Part shown: positions 1 through 12,962 of the stretch, in pieces | How positions within the stretch are numbered: position 1 is the stretch's first letter | How the letters are laid out: each line of letters starts with the position of its first letter | NCBI RefSeq assembly: GCF_964355755.1 | Contig: NC_092677.1 | Span: 3,479,001-3,543,000 of the forward strand | DNA length: 64,000 nt | Reading direction: 5' to 3' | Source of the DNA: Antedon mediterranea | Taxonomy: Eukaryota > Echinodermata > Crinoidea > Comatulida > Antedonidae | Made by a program: the position numbers and the translations under genes | Notes under the pieces: generated by a model | Told to the model about the DNA's origin: nothing | What the model saw: only the letters and a program-made list of their open reading frames with translations | The model's database searches: none

Positions 1-2854
1 GTGACGACTTAAAACGCCCAAAGGGACGGTGAATGGCCATTAATGTCGGGCCTACCCTTGTGCTCAGGGTATGGCACGAGGTGTGAACCCAATAGCGCCA
101 TTCCAGATGTCACAATGATTTGATAATTGATAAGATGAATGGAACACAACAACAAAAGTTACTGCTAACTCCATGACTACCATGACCCTCCATGACCCCT
201 TTCCCATGTTTTTAATTTCCATAAAAATGCTCTGGCCTTACTCCTTTATATTTCATATTACTTTTTAAAACAATTCAGATTTTAAGTTTTATTTAAATGG
301 GCCTAATTAATAATTCAGCTGAAAGTGGGGGGAGAGTGACTTTTCGTATATTTAGGCGCTCGACGTGGATAGAAAAAAACTGTCAATATTATAAATTAAA
401 TAACCCTAAAGAAGTAGGTCTATTTTACGATGTCATATCACTAATATGTTTGGGCATATTACTACCATAGTTGGGTACTGTCTACAAAAACAACATAGGT
501 GAAATAAAACATGTGTGTAGCACAGTGAACCTGACCAACACATGACAGATGTTGCATTGTTTTACCAATCAGTGAGATTAGTGTTTACAAACATAGATAA
601 AATTGTAACGTTAATGGTGTTTCCCAAAATATAATATGACCTATTGGATTTTTAGTTTTCAGTCAATTTTGAATTCAGGTACGTGGAGCACGAAGGTATA
701 ACATTTGTTATTTACTCTTGTAGGCTATGTTGTTGCGACTGACCCGACTATCGACAATTGAGATTTTGTTTTACACGAGTTCTTTTTATGTACAGACCTT
801 ATTATGATAACTGGAATGTTTATGCAGTGTTATTTCTAAAACCTGTCCTTTTATTAATTAATTCAATCAATTTGTTTTATTTTGGCACATTGGTTGAAAT
901 AAAGCGTGATCAATTTAGACTAAACGATTGAATTTACATAATAAATGTTTTTTTTTTATTACTCGTGTGTTTAGTTAGGTGATTTTTTAAGAATTAAAGC
1001 TTAGTTTCAATTGGTATGATTCTTTAATACTCTTGTCTTCATTACTGTTTTCACCACTGATTCTTAGATTTAATATTTAGCCTAACCATGCAAGGAAGGC
1101 GGTTATAAAGAAAAAGAAAAGCGTATAGATAGATAATAATGTCAATATTATAAATAAACGTGCGGCCTTTTTCATTATTCACCGAAAAGCCGTTTTGCTG
1201 GTTTATTCACAGATCAAAGGCATGGTTTATTTGACTTTCACTGTATCAGTCGTAAGCCTACAGTACAAGAAAAAAAAGCTGCCTAGAATACTAAATAGAG
1301 ATTACAGGCGATTGTCGCCGCACAGGTGTACATCAATGGATGCGACAAAAGCAGGCCTAGCGAATAAACACAATTATTTGTTTGTTTATTTACCCAATCA
1401 TCAGACGATTAATTGAGCAGAGATATACAAGCCCAACACAACAATTGGACGATAATCTCCTGAGCCTAGCCAACTCGATTCCTCACTAAACAAAACAACT
1501 ACACACTTTTAATTCGTAAATAAACCATCAAAGTTAAAGCTTTTGTGTTCATGGTAAATAAACCTAATATTTTTTACAAACCAATTAAGTTTCTTTTAAA
1601 AATAGAAAATAATTCTTTGGAACAGATTTACAAAAAAAATATATAAATATAATAGGCAATTACATCTTATACCCCTTTTGTCAGGAAGAGAAAACATTTT
1701 ATTTATATTTTCATTATTATACATTTTAATTATCTATATTATAATTATATATTTATTTTTTTAAGGAAATAAAAATTCTAAATTGAATAGAATTGAAGAT
1801 GCGCATTACAAAATTCGATTGAATAAAATATACAACAAATACAAAAACAGTAGCTATAATGCAATAAATCTATTTACAGGAATAATCATCTATTTACACG
1901 ACTAATCAGCTATTTACACGAAATAATAATCTATTTACACGAATAATCAGCTATTTACACGAAATAATAATCTATTTACACGAATAATCAGCTATTTATC
2001 TTACGAATTATTTATCTTCTTTGTATAAATGACCGACAAACTGTTTGATGTTTTCTTGGCTAAAATAATTTGGCACCCAAATAATTTGATAGTATTTGAA
2101 TTGTTAAGTAAATAGGATAAGTTACATAGTTTAATATGAGATGTATGTAATTGTTTTAAAATTTATTTACAATATAACAAATAGTCGTATACAAATAACG
2201 AGCTTCAGTGCATGCATTTTAACCGGCAATGCAAAACTGTATTCATAACAAACAGGTATGCAACAATTATGTTATACTTCATGCTATTAACCACAGATAG
2301 GAAAGTTAAGGATGCTAAAACCGGCATTGCCTAATCCAGTATATTGGCCTAGTTAATATTGCACACTGCTTTTCCCACAGTACTGTCTGTAGGTAAATAC
2401 CAATGTTGTATGCCAAAAAGATGGTATACTATCCGGTATACTTAAACGTACATAATTTCTATTAACATTCAATAATAACTATAACTATTGTATCATGTGT
2501 AGGCCTCATAATATATTTCAAGTAAAGTAAATATTTGTAAAAATAGGGGGCCTAGAAGTATTTTGTCTTATTTTGACATAATTACGCTGATAATTAAAAT
2601 TTATTTTTAATAATTAAAAACTATTAATAACCACAATTAATTAAGTACTTAATCAACAATTCTTTTTATATAACAAAAATCATTGTACTATAACATAATA
2701 GTAACAATGAATATATATATATATATATTCAAATAAATGTTAAATTGTTTTTCGCTGCAACTTTGTAATACTTAACTTAAAAACAAAAAAATATAAAAGG
2801 TACAGTCAGTAATAATTAAATTTAAAGGCAACAAAAAAAGAGGAAATAACTTAC
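1..2854. other. AT-rich stretch without a recognisable gene
   Basis: I see no exon with supporting family similarity here. It holds a family A MITE fragment around 428-490, a short tandem repeat at 1863-2002 and an (AT)n run near 2711-2730. If the coding exon at 2855-3097 is real, this is the first part of its downstream intron. Confidence 0.6.
1863..2002. repeat. Short tandem repeat, about 41-bp unit made of two 20-bp halves
   Basis: The phrase CTATTTACACGAATAATCAG alternates with CTATTTACACGAAATAATAA. The pair recurs at an offset of 41 bp (for example 1931 and 1972). The outer copies are degenerate. Confidence 0.75.
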
Positions 2855-3097
2855 GTCCATATGTTGAAGTAAATTAAAACATTTGAGTCGATGAAATACA
2901 GGAATACCATGCGAATGCTCTAGCACAGCACCAGGGTTGAGAGTCGTCACCGACCAGACGCCGTACTCCATCTCATCAAGCGGCGAGAACCTGCTAGTAG
3001 TTGGGGTAACAAAACGCGATGGGTAGTGGCTAGGGCACTCGGTAGCCTTGCTTGGTGCTATCACTAAACCCGGTGGTACAGTTACCCACGAATCCAT
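2855..3097 (-). CDS. Possible first coding exon of a PR/SET-domain (PRDM-like) protein
   Basis: From ATG at 3097 an 81-codon open segment runs to 2855, where it meets a strong donor (GTAAGT) in phase 0. The peptide contains VPPGLVIAPS and, about 35 residues later, EYGVWSVTTLNPGAVL. The order resembles the beginning of the PR domain of PRDM proteins (a PPGL-x-I-x-PS stretch, then a G-V-W/F strand and a PG turn). The usual F-G-P-Y-E-G stretch is not visible. Later exons should lie at lower coordinates, but I could not recognise any down to position 1, so they may be outside the window. Start choice is uncertain because the frame stays open to 3160. The PRDM link is inferred from a short match. 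Confidence 0.45.
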
Positions 3098-3160
3098 CTC
3101 AAAACAGACTAACTTTATAAAAAAAACTTGTTGAAAACGTTGCAAAATAATTGTTAACAC

Positions 3161-4149
3161 TGTTACAGAATTAGGACGATGACTTGTGACTTCAGAGACA
3201 GAATAAAAAACTTACTCCTAATACGTTACTTAAAGAATACTTTTTGGACTCCTCCATTTCTATAATGGGTAAATTTTGTATACCTATATTCGCGTGCATC
3301 TTTTCACATATTGTTATCAATCAAATTTAAATATAAACTTTATTGTAATATTATAATAAAAGTATGAGTACGTAAGTTACTTATTTATAATCTATTTTTT
3401 AAATAGGAAATAGGGAATTATTTCTTTACAAATTACACAGAAAACGGTTTTACCCTACGTTTTATTGGAACAATCCATGGAGTTGGTAATCTTTTTCAAG
3501 ATAAGTTGTGTCGGGATGTGTATTTCTGGCATCCCGCTTGCTTTACAGCACCTAATAAAAACTGGGGTTTGTAGCCTAGCAGGAGAACAAACAGACTGGA
3601 TCGACTCGACAGTGGCCTATTGTTCTGGTCGCCAGCTGGGCCTAGGTGCCTGGTGATAGATGCCAGAAGTTTTACTAATTACGATTAATTAAGCAGTCTT
3701 TACACATTATTTTAACATTATCACCTTTTTCGTTTCTTAAAAAATTGAAAGTTTTGGAGAAGCATGCGGTAAAACAATCACAATGTATATGCCTAACTCT
3801 TGTTAAACAGTTTTATAAAAAGTAAACGATTGTTAATATCCAGTGCATGGTTCTGTTTTAGCCGCTGTTATCTGTATGTAAAACTATTACAACTCATCCT
3901 ATCCTTAATAAAAGGGAATACGGGATTCTCATTATCTAACATTTATTACGATATATGTAAATAACACATATTCCCTTGCCATTGAAGAAGCCTAATATTT
4001 AATAAGAACGAATTGCGGCTGGAAATCAATTAGACTTAGAGACTCGATGATGCACACATACATACATTTTAATCTGAAAATACAGATGGTTTTTATCAGT
4101 GAATTTTTAATTCAATTCGGTCTCATATTCTTATTTGTAAGAATAAGAA
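3161..4149. other. Spacer, nothing recognised
   Basis: AT-rich sequence with short chance ORFs only. No splice-supported exon or repeat family was recognised. Confidence 0.5.
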
Positions 4150-4535
4150 TAATAAACTACAAAAAACGTAGCTTATCATATAGTGGTGCCAAGGTTTGGA
4201 ATGAGCTACATGAAGATATTAAAAATGTGAACTCTGTCTCTCTTTTTAAGAAACTGTTAACTGCTAATTTCATGTAGCTTTATTTAAATGTAGTGTATTA
4301 TTTAATTTTATAGTTAGTAAGTGTATCCTTGTTTCATTTTATTTCATTGTAATTGTTTTATTATCTGCTTTTGTTTTTTGCTTCTGTAATTGTTTTATTA
4401 TTTGATTTGATATCTGCTTTTTACATTTATTATTGTTGGTGTTTTCCTTAGAGCACGGTCTTACTGAAAAAACAACTTTTAGTTGAGTTAAGTATCCGTG
4501 ATTAAATAAAGCTTATTATTATTATTATTATTATT
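4150..4535 (+). mobile_element. LINE 3' end relic
   Basis: A frame at about 4165-4277 ends with YSGAKVWNELHEDIKN followed by SLFKKLLTANF and a stop. This is the usual C-terminal tail of the reverse transcriptase ORF in CR1/jockey-group LINEs. About 230 bp later comes a run of TTA trinucleotides (4515-4540), a common LINE 3' terminus. A related tail occurs at 58.9 kb. Confidence 0.65.
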
Positions 4536-4618
4536 ATTTCGCCATGCAAATCTTCCAAAAATATACATACAAAATGTGTAAATGAATAAACAGCAGTGGG
4601 ACACCCCAAAGGGAACAC

Positions 4619-5233
4619 TAAAGCGTGGTTGCCACTAGCGACGCAACACAAGGACGTAACGCAACGCAAGTGAATTGACTAATCACAAGCGATGGCTTAT
4701 TCGGTTGTGATTGCTAACTGTCTATAACTTCGCTTGTCATTGGTTAAAACGCTTGCGTTGCGTTTACGTCCTTGCGTTACGTTCTAGTGGGAACCAAGCT
4801 TTACTGTCTATAACTTCGCTTGTCATTGGTTAAAACGCTTGCGTTGCGTTTACGTCCTTGCGTTACGTTCTAGTGGGAACCAAGCTTTACTGTCTATAAC
4901 TTCGCTTGTCATTGGTTAAAACGCTTGCGTTGCGTTTACGTCCTTGCGTTACGTTCTAGTGGGAACCAAGCTTTACTGTCTATAACTTCGCTTGTCATTG
5001 GTTAAAACGCTTGCGTTGCGTTTACGTCCTTGCGTTACGTTCTAGTGGGAACCAAGCTTTACTGTCTATAACTTCGCTTGTCATTGGTTAAAACGCTTGC
5101 GTTGCGTTTACGTCCTTGCGTTACGTTCTAGTGGGAACCAAGCTTTACTGTCTATAACTTCGCTTGTCATTGGTTAAAACGCTTGCGTTGCGTTTACGTC
5201 CTTGCGTTACGTTCTAGTGGGAACCAAGCTTTA
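4619..5233. mobile_element. Family B MITE whose right arm is repeated six times
   Basis: The left arm starts as GCGTGGTTGCCACTAGCGAC and is complementary to the right arm ending GTGGGAACCAAGCTTTA. The right-arm segment, an 86-bp unit beginning CTGTCTATAACTTCGCTTGT, occurs head to tail at about 4715, 4801, 4887, 4973, 5059 and 5145. The later copies look almost identical to each other. Confidence 0.85.
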
Positions 5234-5460
5234 ATTAGGGGTTCTATTGTATCACTGCCCTAAAATGGGCCTAAAAGTTTAGCTGCTAAATACTGTAAAT
5301 AAATCATTACAAAAATATTAAGAAAGCCATTTATTTCACAGCAATTGTTGAATACGCCTCAATTAATCAATTATGCACTAAAACATAATCCAGTAATTTA
5401 TCCATTTGCATTAAAAGAAACAAGCGGCACAACAAAAGCACATTTATCTTCTTATTGACC

Positions 5461-5600
5461 ATTAATTAGCATAATCAAAGCGGCGTTAATTGATCTTTGG
5501 TGATTAGGGGATCGTGGCTGCAGCGGACCGCTTTGTGATTGTCAACAATGGGCTTACAATGAGCTTATAAGCATCCATAAACAAACAATGGATTATGACA
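5461..5600. promoter_or_regulatory. Possible cis-regulatory cluster (TCF-, SOX- and homeodomain-like words)
   Basis: This is a GC-richer island in AT-rich surroundings. It contains ATCAAAG (5474), ATCTTTG (5493) and CTTTGTG (5531), which resemble TCF/LEF sites. ACAATGG (5545 and 5585) resembles SOX sites, and TAATTAG (5463) resembles a homeodomain site. Such short words occur by chance, so only the clustering and local base composition support this call. Confidence 0.2.
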
Positions 5601-6359
5601 AAAAGAGGGCGGGAAGTAGGCCTACAATAAAATAGGTGTAATAATTCTCTAATATAATAAATTTAAAAAGCAATAAAATTTGTATATTAGTATTTAATAT
5701 TAGGCCAGCATTAGAGCACAATTTTACGGAATAAACTCATACTTGGAAAAACACCCTTGATTAAATTAATGACCTTTTTTTTTATTATAATTATAAAAAA
5801 TGCTTGTCGGATTGTTTTATAAGTACAGTATATTATCATAATGAATGTAATTTATACCATTTTTTATTTTATCATCGAAATAAAGATCGAAACTTTGAAT
5901 CATGGCTTGCCTCTCTCGCTATTTTGAGTCAGTTTTATATTATATAATAATAATTTATTGGCACTGCATTTTGTTATCAGTGGCACCCTTCAACTTGTGA
6001 AGGTGCGTCCAAAGTAAACAAAATATAACAAAGTACCATACTAAATGATTTGATAATGTGTTAGGCCTACTTTTGAAACAATTACCTACTACGTACCTAT
6101 GCTATTTTAAAACAATATATGCTTTATTATAATTATACAGGAACTCGTAATTGTTTTGAACAATATTAAACACTGGGAACATTCATACATTAGTCATAAT
6201 AGGCCTATGGTCAATAGATTATGATTAAAAAATAGTCAACACACCTCCAGTTAGCTCAAACGTGAGATACGTTCATGGTGAGACTCAGAATTGAATTAGC
6301 CCTCAATTAGCATTTCCTGTCACCAACTTTGGTGCTTAGTGCACATAATTATTATTGTT

Positions 6360-6530
6360 TTGTATTCACTTGATCTTGAAAATGGTTCTATGATGGTACC
6401 GAAACGTCGATCTCTCTTTTTGTCATTAAATTTTATATTTAGTTGTTGTTTTATATTTTATTCATTGGACTTGATAATGACCCCATGATGGAGTCGAAAC
6501 GTCGTTCTCTTTTAAGCGTTATTTTTATAT
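6360..6530 (+). repeat. GAAACGTCG-bearing repeat, Penelope-like flavour
   Basis: Two related segments lie 95 bp apart. Each has a TGATGG stretch followed by GAAACGTCG (6401-6409 and 6496-6504) and then a T-rich tail. Similar words (a short duplex, then CGAAACGTCG) occur in the terminal regions of many Penelope-like retroelements. No coding part is visible here. Confidence 0.4.
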
Positions 6531-6855
6531 TATAAATTTTATATTGAAGTTGAAATAAGCCTAATTTATTTCTCCATATGGTTTTACAACTCCATGTCAT
6601 ATCTGAAGAATATTTTAATTTATAGGTTTTTTAGAAAAAATATAAGTATGATTGTTTCTACTCCTTTTCATTAAATTGTATTGAATTATGAATATGAGTA
6701 AATGAATTTCAAATTTAAAATACAACGCCCTCTATTCACAGAAATCAACATTGAATTAATCAACAACAAACAAACAAAATGGCAGCCTACATGTGAAAGA
6801 AGAAAAGATTTAATTTGAACTGCAGCAAATAACACAAATATTTACGTTTTTCAAA

Positions 6856-7901
6856 ATGTTGCGACGTTTTAAACCATACAGGCGACTAGCCGGAGGTCCA
6901 AAGGAACGAATTAAGTTAATGCAAGGATTAGTTATGAACCTTGTAAAATACGAACGGCTCGAGACTACTTACGGCCTAGCGCACGAGACACAGAAATATG
7001 CAGAACGGGTAAATACTGCATGCAGCATATCGCATGCCTTTCTATAATGCGATGCCCAACAAGCGGTGACTTAGGCCTAGCGTTTTATAATGTTTTTAAT
7101 GTCAACAGACCTTTCACAAGTCCATTAATCATTTTTTAAATATATTTTATTTTAAAGAACTGATACAAAAATTGTAAACTAGCGTTAAATTAAAAAAATA
7201 TTTTAATAAATAATATTATTAAATCATAATGTTGTATTGTATTTTTGTTTCAGCTGATAAATGTTGCAAAAAAAGGTGATAGCGATCCAACAGCAATGAA
7301 ACTAGCAGACTATTACCTCTATGTAAGTGATGATCAGTGGCGTATAGTTGGGGGAAAGGCAACTGGTTTACTTTAGCACTCCTAGACTAGGCTTGTATTG
7401 TAATTGAAAACAAAATAAATTGTTGAGGAGGTTGAGGTAAACCCTAATTTTAATAGCATATATACAGCTGTACGGTACTTCAAATTAAATCATTGTGAAC
7501 ATTTTTTTTTTATTATTATTATAATTAAATTAAACTTAATTTTGATTGTCTCTTTGATCTTTCAGGAAAAACAATTAATTCACAAACTATTTAAAGTGTT
7601 AGTACCGCGGTTTGAAAGGAACAAATCTGGCCCGTACACGAGGCTACTCAAAGTTCCAGGTTATAATGAGAACGGAATCCCAACTGCTTTTATTGAATAC
7701 AAAGGAAATCCATACCCACCGCTAAGGCCCGAAAAAAAAAAGAATCCTGATTGGATAATAAATCAGCTGATTCGCGGAGCTATGGCCGATCTAAAGAACT
7801 CTGGGAAATTAGAAGCTAGTAGTGTAAAGCCGCCCTCTACGAAAGACATTGAGGGTGCGAATATTGCCGCTAAGAGTAGCAGTGAAGGTACAACAGTATG
7901 A
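6856..7901 (+). CDS. MRPL17: Mitochondrial large-subunit ribosomal protein bL17m (MRPL17)
   Basis: Structural protein of the mitochondrial ribosome large subunit. Three coding exons join in phase: 6856-7008, 7254-7322 and 7566-7901. Donors are GTAAAT and GTAAGT, and acceptors are TTTCAG and TTTCAG. The product is 185 aa, close to the human length of about 175. Exon 1 begins MLRRFKPYRRLAGGPKERIK, the conserved basic L17 N-terminus, with ERLETTY following. Exon 3 carries the C-terminal L17 core (KLFKVLVPRFERNKSGPYTR, then FIEYKGNPYPPLRP). The start is the only ATG that opens the conserved N-terminus. A likely poly(A) signal (AATAAATAAAAATAA) lies about 65 bp past the stop. The protein should carry an N-terminal mitochondrial targeting function overlapping the basic start. 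Confidence 0.95.
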
Positions 7902-8084
7902 ATATGTTATTGGTTGATTTTCTTCTCTGTGTGAATAATAATTGGCTGTCCTAAAAATGTAGTAAATAAATAAAAATAATTCTATTACAAAAAAAATGCA
8001 GATTGGTTTGTTTCTGTTTGTAACTCAGAGGGCTACTTAATAACAACTTGCTGTATAGTGTTAAACTGCTCACAGGAAAATGTC

Positions 8085-8300
8085 CTCTTAGAGGCAAATT
8101 GACACAGACAAGCGGTAACATTAAGCGGAAAACCGCATAGCTTGTCCTAGTAGAATCTGTCCTTTGCGGAAACCGCCCATCCGCTCCACATTGTGTATAA
8201 AGGAATTGCACAGATCCTGTATTATTATTACCGTTTATTGTTCGTTTGTGTAAATTTGCCTTAACACAGGATTGTCGGCCTTAACAGAGTGTCCCAAACG
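8085..8300. repeat. Dispersed repeat related to 35.75-35.95 kb
   Basis: The stretch GGAAAACCGCATAGCTTGTC, followed by TAGAATCTGT and GCGGAAACCGC, recurs at about 35.87-35.95 kb. Neighbouring CCTCTTAGAGG and GTCCCAAACGAGGGGTTC words resemble family D. Confidence 0.5.
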
Positions 8301-9051
8301 AGGGGTTCAAATATATAAAGTTGAAATTTGCGTTGTAATAAAATAAAAAGTATGAAGTAGTTCTTAAATATTACAAACAAAATCGATAAAAAACATGTTA
8401 GCTTAAGATTGTTTATTACTATTATTAATTACAGTAATTAAAAATAATACTATGTGTATTGTCATAGCAATGTTGAGCATGCATTGTTACTACCAACTAC
8501 TACTGCATAAATCTTTCATTTCTAGTAATATAATTCTATTTTACAAATATGTAAATGAATAATAATATAACGATTGTTATCCATAAAATATAATAAAATA
8601 TGTATTGACATTTCCGAAGATCGCGAGATGGGCGTTAATTTTATTAATAATAAATAATATATAATATGCCCTCTCTGCATATACAGGATAATGTTATACA
8701 TTTAAAACAAACGTGTAATTAATTAACCACGTGCAAATTTACGAGGTTTACGTTCTTCAAGAATTACTGAAGTAATCTTGTTCTAAGATGGATTACTGAT
8801 ACAATATTTCAACTGGGTTGTGTGATCAACATTTAGGAACAAACAATTCAATTTTATTCCGTCAAGCACACTGGCTCGAAAATTGCCAACACATTGTATT
8901 GCGGGTTTTGAGTGAATTACTTGAATAAATCCGCGCTCTAACCAGAATTAAAAATGGTGTAGCTCAGTTACTGCATTTTTTAGAGTGTACGGTATTGGGA
9001 GCCTAAAAATAACTGTATCATCGGTTACATAAAAATTATAAAAACAAACTT

Positions 9052-9206
9052 GAGCTCTGTCGACACTATCAAACTTTATGTGACAAAAAAGTGTGATGTG
9101 CCCATATATGAAAATGATGATGTCATATCACTACCAAGTATATCACTACCATATTTGGGCACATCACACTTTTTTTGTCACATAAAGTTTGATAGTGTAG
9201 ACAGAC
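9052..9206. mobile_element. Family A MITE, intergenic copy
   Basis: A nearly full-length hairpin element. The left end GAGCTCTGTCGACACTATCA is complementary to the right end GATAGTGTAGACAGA. Inside are the GTGTGATGTGCCCATATATG block and two copies of the 21-bp unit. Confidence 0.85.
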
Positions 9207-12200
9207 AATTGTGAACATCTGGAATCAAATTACAATGCTGTTAGGTCAGCACCATAACATCATTTTTACATATTTATATTGGTAAATAACATAATCAGTG
9301 ATTATTGGACATACATAGACATATTTTGTGGCAGTTTTTTTTCTCTTTCCACCACAATATTTGTAATATTGTTATTGAGCCTTATGTTAGAGTCTGTTTC
9401 TGATGCGAAAAAATAACAGATTATTATAACTGTGTGGTAAAAATGTTCAATTACCGGTTAAATGGCAGCGTGAAAATAACAGTTAAAAAAAAAACGAATC
9501 AATTCCGTGCTGCCATGTAACCAGATGCTCACTGATTTTAAAACAATTTTGTCAGAGCACACATTTAGCAGAAATTTTTGTAATATTCTATTTTCTAATC
9601 TAAACGATTATTCATAGTTATGCAGCAGAAACAGACCATTGATTGAATCATTTTCAACCATCAAAAACACAATATTATAGAATACTTTAATTATAATACA
9701 TCGTTTATACGGGTACTGTGATGACAAAATCCTATCTTCTGGTCATACTCATTTAATATACATAAATATTTTTACAAAAAGTTAAATTTTAGTTCAAAAT
9801 ATTAAAATAAACCAACATAAATGTACAGTATAATAATATATAAATTTACAATGATAAAATAAAAATTTATTGAGGTAATTGAAAAAAAAATATGATTAAA
9901 TCATAAATTACAAAAAATGGTAGTGCTCTGTAAATAAAAATAAATACATTTAGCTAAATTATAACACCATATTTGGAATATTAAATCAGGGAGTTGTTTC
10001 ACGTTACTTAGATTTACAACTCCCAGTTAAATTCTTTAATTCACATTGTACGATTTCAAAAACATATAAAACTCTCTACAAAAAAAAAAACAACCCAAAA
10101 AACATTTGTGTGAAAAAAAAACAAATCAATATATTTAATTAAGTTTAAAACAGTTTTAAACTTACATTATTGCAACTTTAAAAAACATCTCTTTTTCTTT
10201 ATATTCAATATTATTTGAATAAATAAAACTTTGGCTGCTAGATCTAAAAATAGTAACAATTACTGTAGCATGTTACATACTGTACATTTAGTGTGTAGGT
10301 AATGGTAGGAGGATCAAACATTTTGAGAGGGTCGGTGGTGGTTTCATTATTTAAAAAAAGGTACCAATAAATAATTTACCAATCAAACTTAAGTGAGATA
10401 TTTCCCTTAAAATATTTTACTTAAATAGGATATTTTTCCAAATTTTAAGGATAAGTGTTTGCCTTAGCCTAAGTGTGAAGGTGAATACGGCCACTGGGCC
10501 TAAAGAATTTCGACCACAAGTGGCCACGCTATTTCCACAAAGCAATAAATTCTTTTTTGATTGTCTGCTACAGTTTTACTTGAGAAACCTTGGTATCAAA
10601 GCAATTCTGTAATAATAGTAATGCAAGAAGAGTTTGTCATCAGATGACCTATACTTGACCCATTTTATAGTTTTTCTTTGATTGTTTATTGTCTGTATTT
10701 TCAGTTGCTTTGAGCATACACAGTACTAAAACCAGGTCAGGCTAATTTTATGAGTGATATATTATTCATGTTTCATATATTTTGACAACAATCTAAGGAT
10801 GTCCATCCATACAGTTCTCATGACATATCAGCATTGAGATAACATTACCACAATACTTAAATATCTGAAGGTTATTGACATTGCTTAGTAATTCTATGGC
10901 TGTGAATAGTATAAGATAGGATTGTCTAACACCTTCATTTCAACTCTAACAGTATGATGTTTAGATCTATGGTAAAGGTCACATTGTCTTAACAGCAAAG
11001 TGTTCAGACTCGATTAACTAGCGCAAGAGTAAAATTAATTAATTGGTTGGAGGTCAAAATCATTGATACATGACTTCCGTATTATAAGCGTCGTACAGTA
11101 ATCTAGTACCTTGAGCTTTTGTAATGAAGGAACGGTCAGTTTCGTAAGAGGTGGCTTCCATTAATCTTTCCCTGGTTCAGAGTTGTACGCTTCGTACGAA
11201 ATGAAAGCATAATTCTGTTGGTCTGAACAGGCCCTTAGTGTTACAGACTACCACTTATAAACTAAATAAAAAAAATATGTCTGAAAAAGTATAAAAACAT
11301 CTCAGACACAAAATGTTATATTAAATAATGTATAAAACTTCTTAAGTTTATAAAATAGAGGGCGCTATAATGGTTTTGGTAGACTTTAGTAATTTTGTGA
11401 TACACTGAAGTTTATGTAATTTACTAAACCATTAATAGTGTAAAAATGTTTCCCTATTCCGATTAGCTTGTTGTGTTTCGCTTCAAAGCAAAATCAGCTG
11501 TTAACAGTTGTGTTTCCGCACCACATGACTACAAACCTAACATTTAAAATGACTTTTTGACTTGACAGCTGTGAAGTCTAGCACATTGGTGTTACATGAA
11601 ATTTAAAGGTTACTATTACTATCCTCCATGGAGGAATTGACCACTCCTACTACTAGGCAATTTCTTTTCCGCTCTGGAGATTTGTAAATTCCAAATTATC
11701 TTTCACTAAATAAATATACTGTAATAACCTTTGCACCCTGTAATGTAATACTTCAAATGCATAAATATTCATTGACATCAAAACAATTATATGAAGAAAA
11801 AAGTCAATTGTAAAAAACAACAGGACATAATTTGTGCTGCAAATTTTCGTACCACAGAAAACTGGTATTGTAACGTATATCTGCACAAAGTTTGATCGAA
11901 AAGTGTCAAACCATTCGTGGTGCCAAGAAAGGAACATCACTAACTAGTTATTAAAGGTTCTTCCACTGTTCAAAAAATGATCGTAGTGTCTTGTCTATTG
12001 AAACCAGGTATAGTAGACATGGGTTGAAATTATTCTTTACGATGAAAACATTTTTTTCACAATACTTGTTCTCCAGTTTTGTTGGCAGTGTAAAATGGCG
12101 TCTACTAGCTTGGTGACGGAATTGATAAAATAAAGTATTAAAATTTAGATATACTCGCTATAGGTCCTTGTATAGAAACCTTTTATATTGCACTTGCACC

Positions 12201-12962
12201 AACCTACGAAACCATGCTGTGAACTCCTTCATTTTAAGCGTTATTTGAGTAACAACGGTCATTTTTCTGTAATTACGATGAACGATCGCGGAAAAACATG
12301 ATCAGAGTCACAAACACGGTTTACAGGTTTCAACAAAACTTTTCTTGTCCCGCTTTCCTTTTCAATATGCAATGAATTTATGAAATCTGCAAAATTCTTA
12401 TTTTTTTCTCCTCTCTCCTTTTGTTTACCGTTTATTTTCAGCGATGAAGAATTTGTAAAAACCTGATGTCAGAACATTACAATTTTCGAACGTTTTCAAT
12501 TCCGTTTTTTTTCCCGCAATTGACTGCTCAAGCATGTAGTGAATCCCAACAGAAACGCTTTAGTACTGCCGTAGCAATTTTAGTTTAGAAACAATTGATA
12601 ACTTTATTCCATTCTCGTTTCATAATTTATCCAGGTTTTCGAGAGAAATTTTCAAATGCACAAATGTCCACATATATGACATACATCTGTTGTCAAAACT
12701 GATTTCATCATTTTCATAATATAATAAATAGAATTTTCTTATAAAAAATTCCGATTGTCATAATTCAAGCCAAATATTTAATCATTTGGCTACTGTACAA
12801 AATTCCATATTTGGCATTCTATTTATTAACCTATACAATTTTTTGTCTTGAGACAAATCAGACATTTAATAACGTACCTCGTTTGTTCTGGTTGAAATGC
12901 ACCACTGTAAAAGGCAAGACTGAGTTGGATATTCATGGGTTTGGTGGTAACATGGAGGATGA

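Larger units (their letters stand above)
7902..12962. other. Gene-poor 5 kb between MRPL17 and BBX
   Basis: It contains the MRPL17 3' end, a dispersed repeat at about 8085-8300, a family A MITE at 9052-9206 and long AT-rich tracts. Since BBX (minus strand) ends at 12963, some of 10-12.9 kb may be its 3' UTR. I found no exon here. A 95-codon minus-strand ORF at 11653-11940 has no family similarity. Confidence 0.55.

Noticed and set aside
11653-11940. 95-codon minus-strand ORF between MRPL17 and BBX
   Set aside because: No recognisable family, no splice support, composition like surrounding non-coding DNA; probably BBX 3' UTR or spacer.
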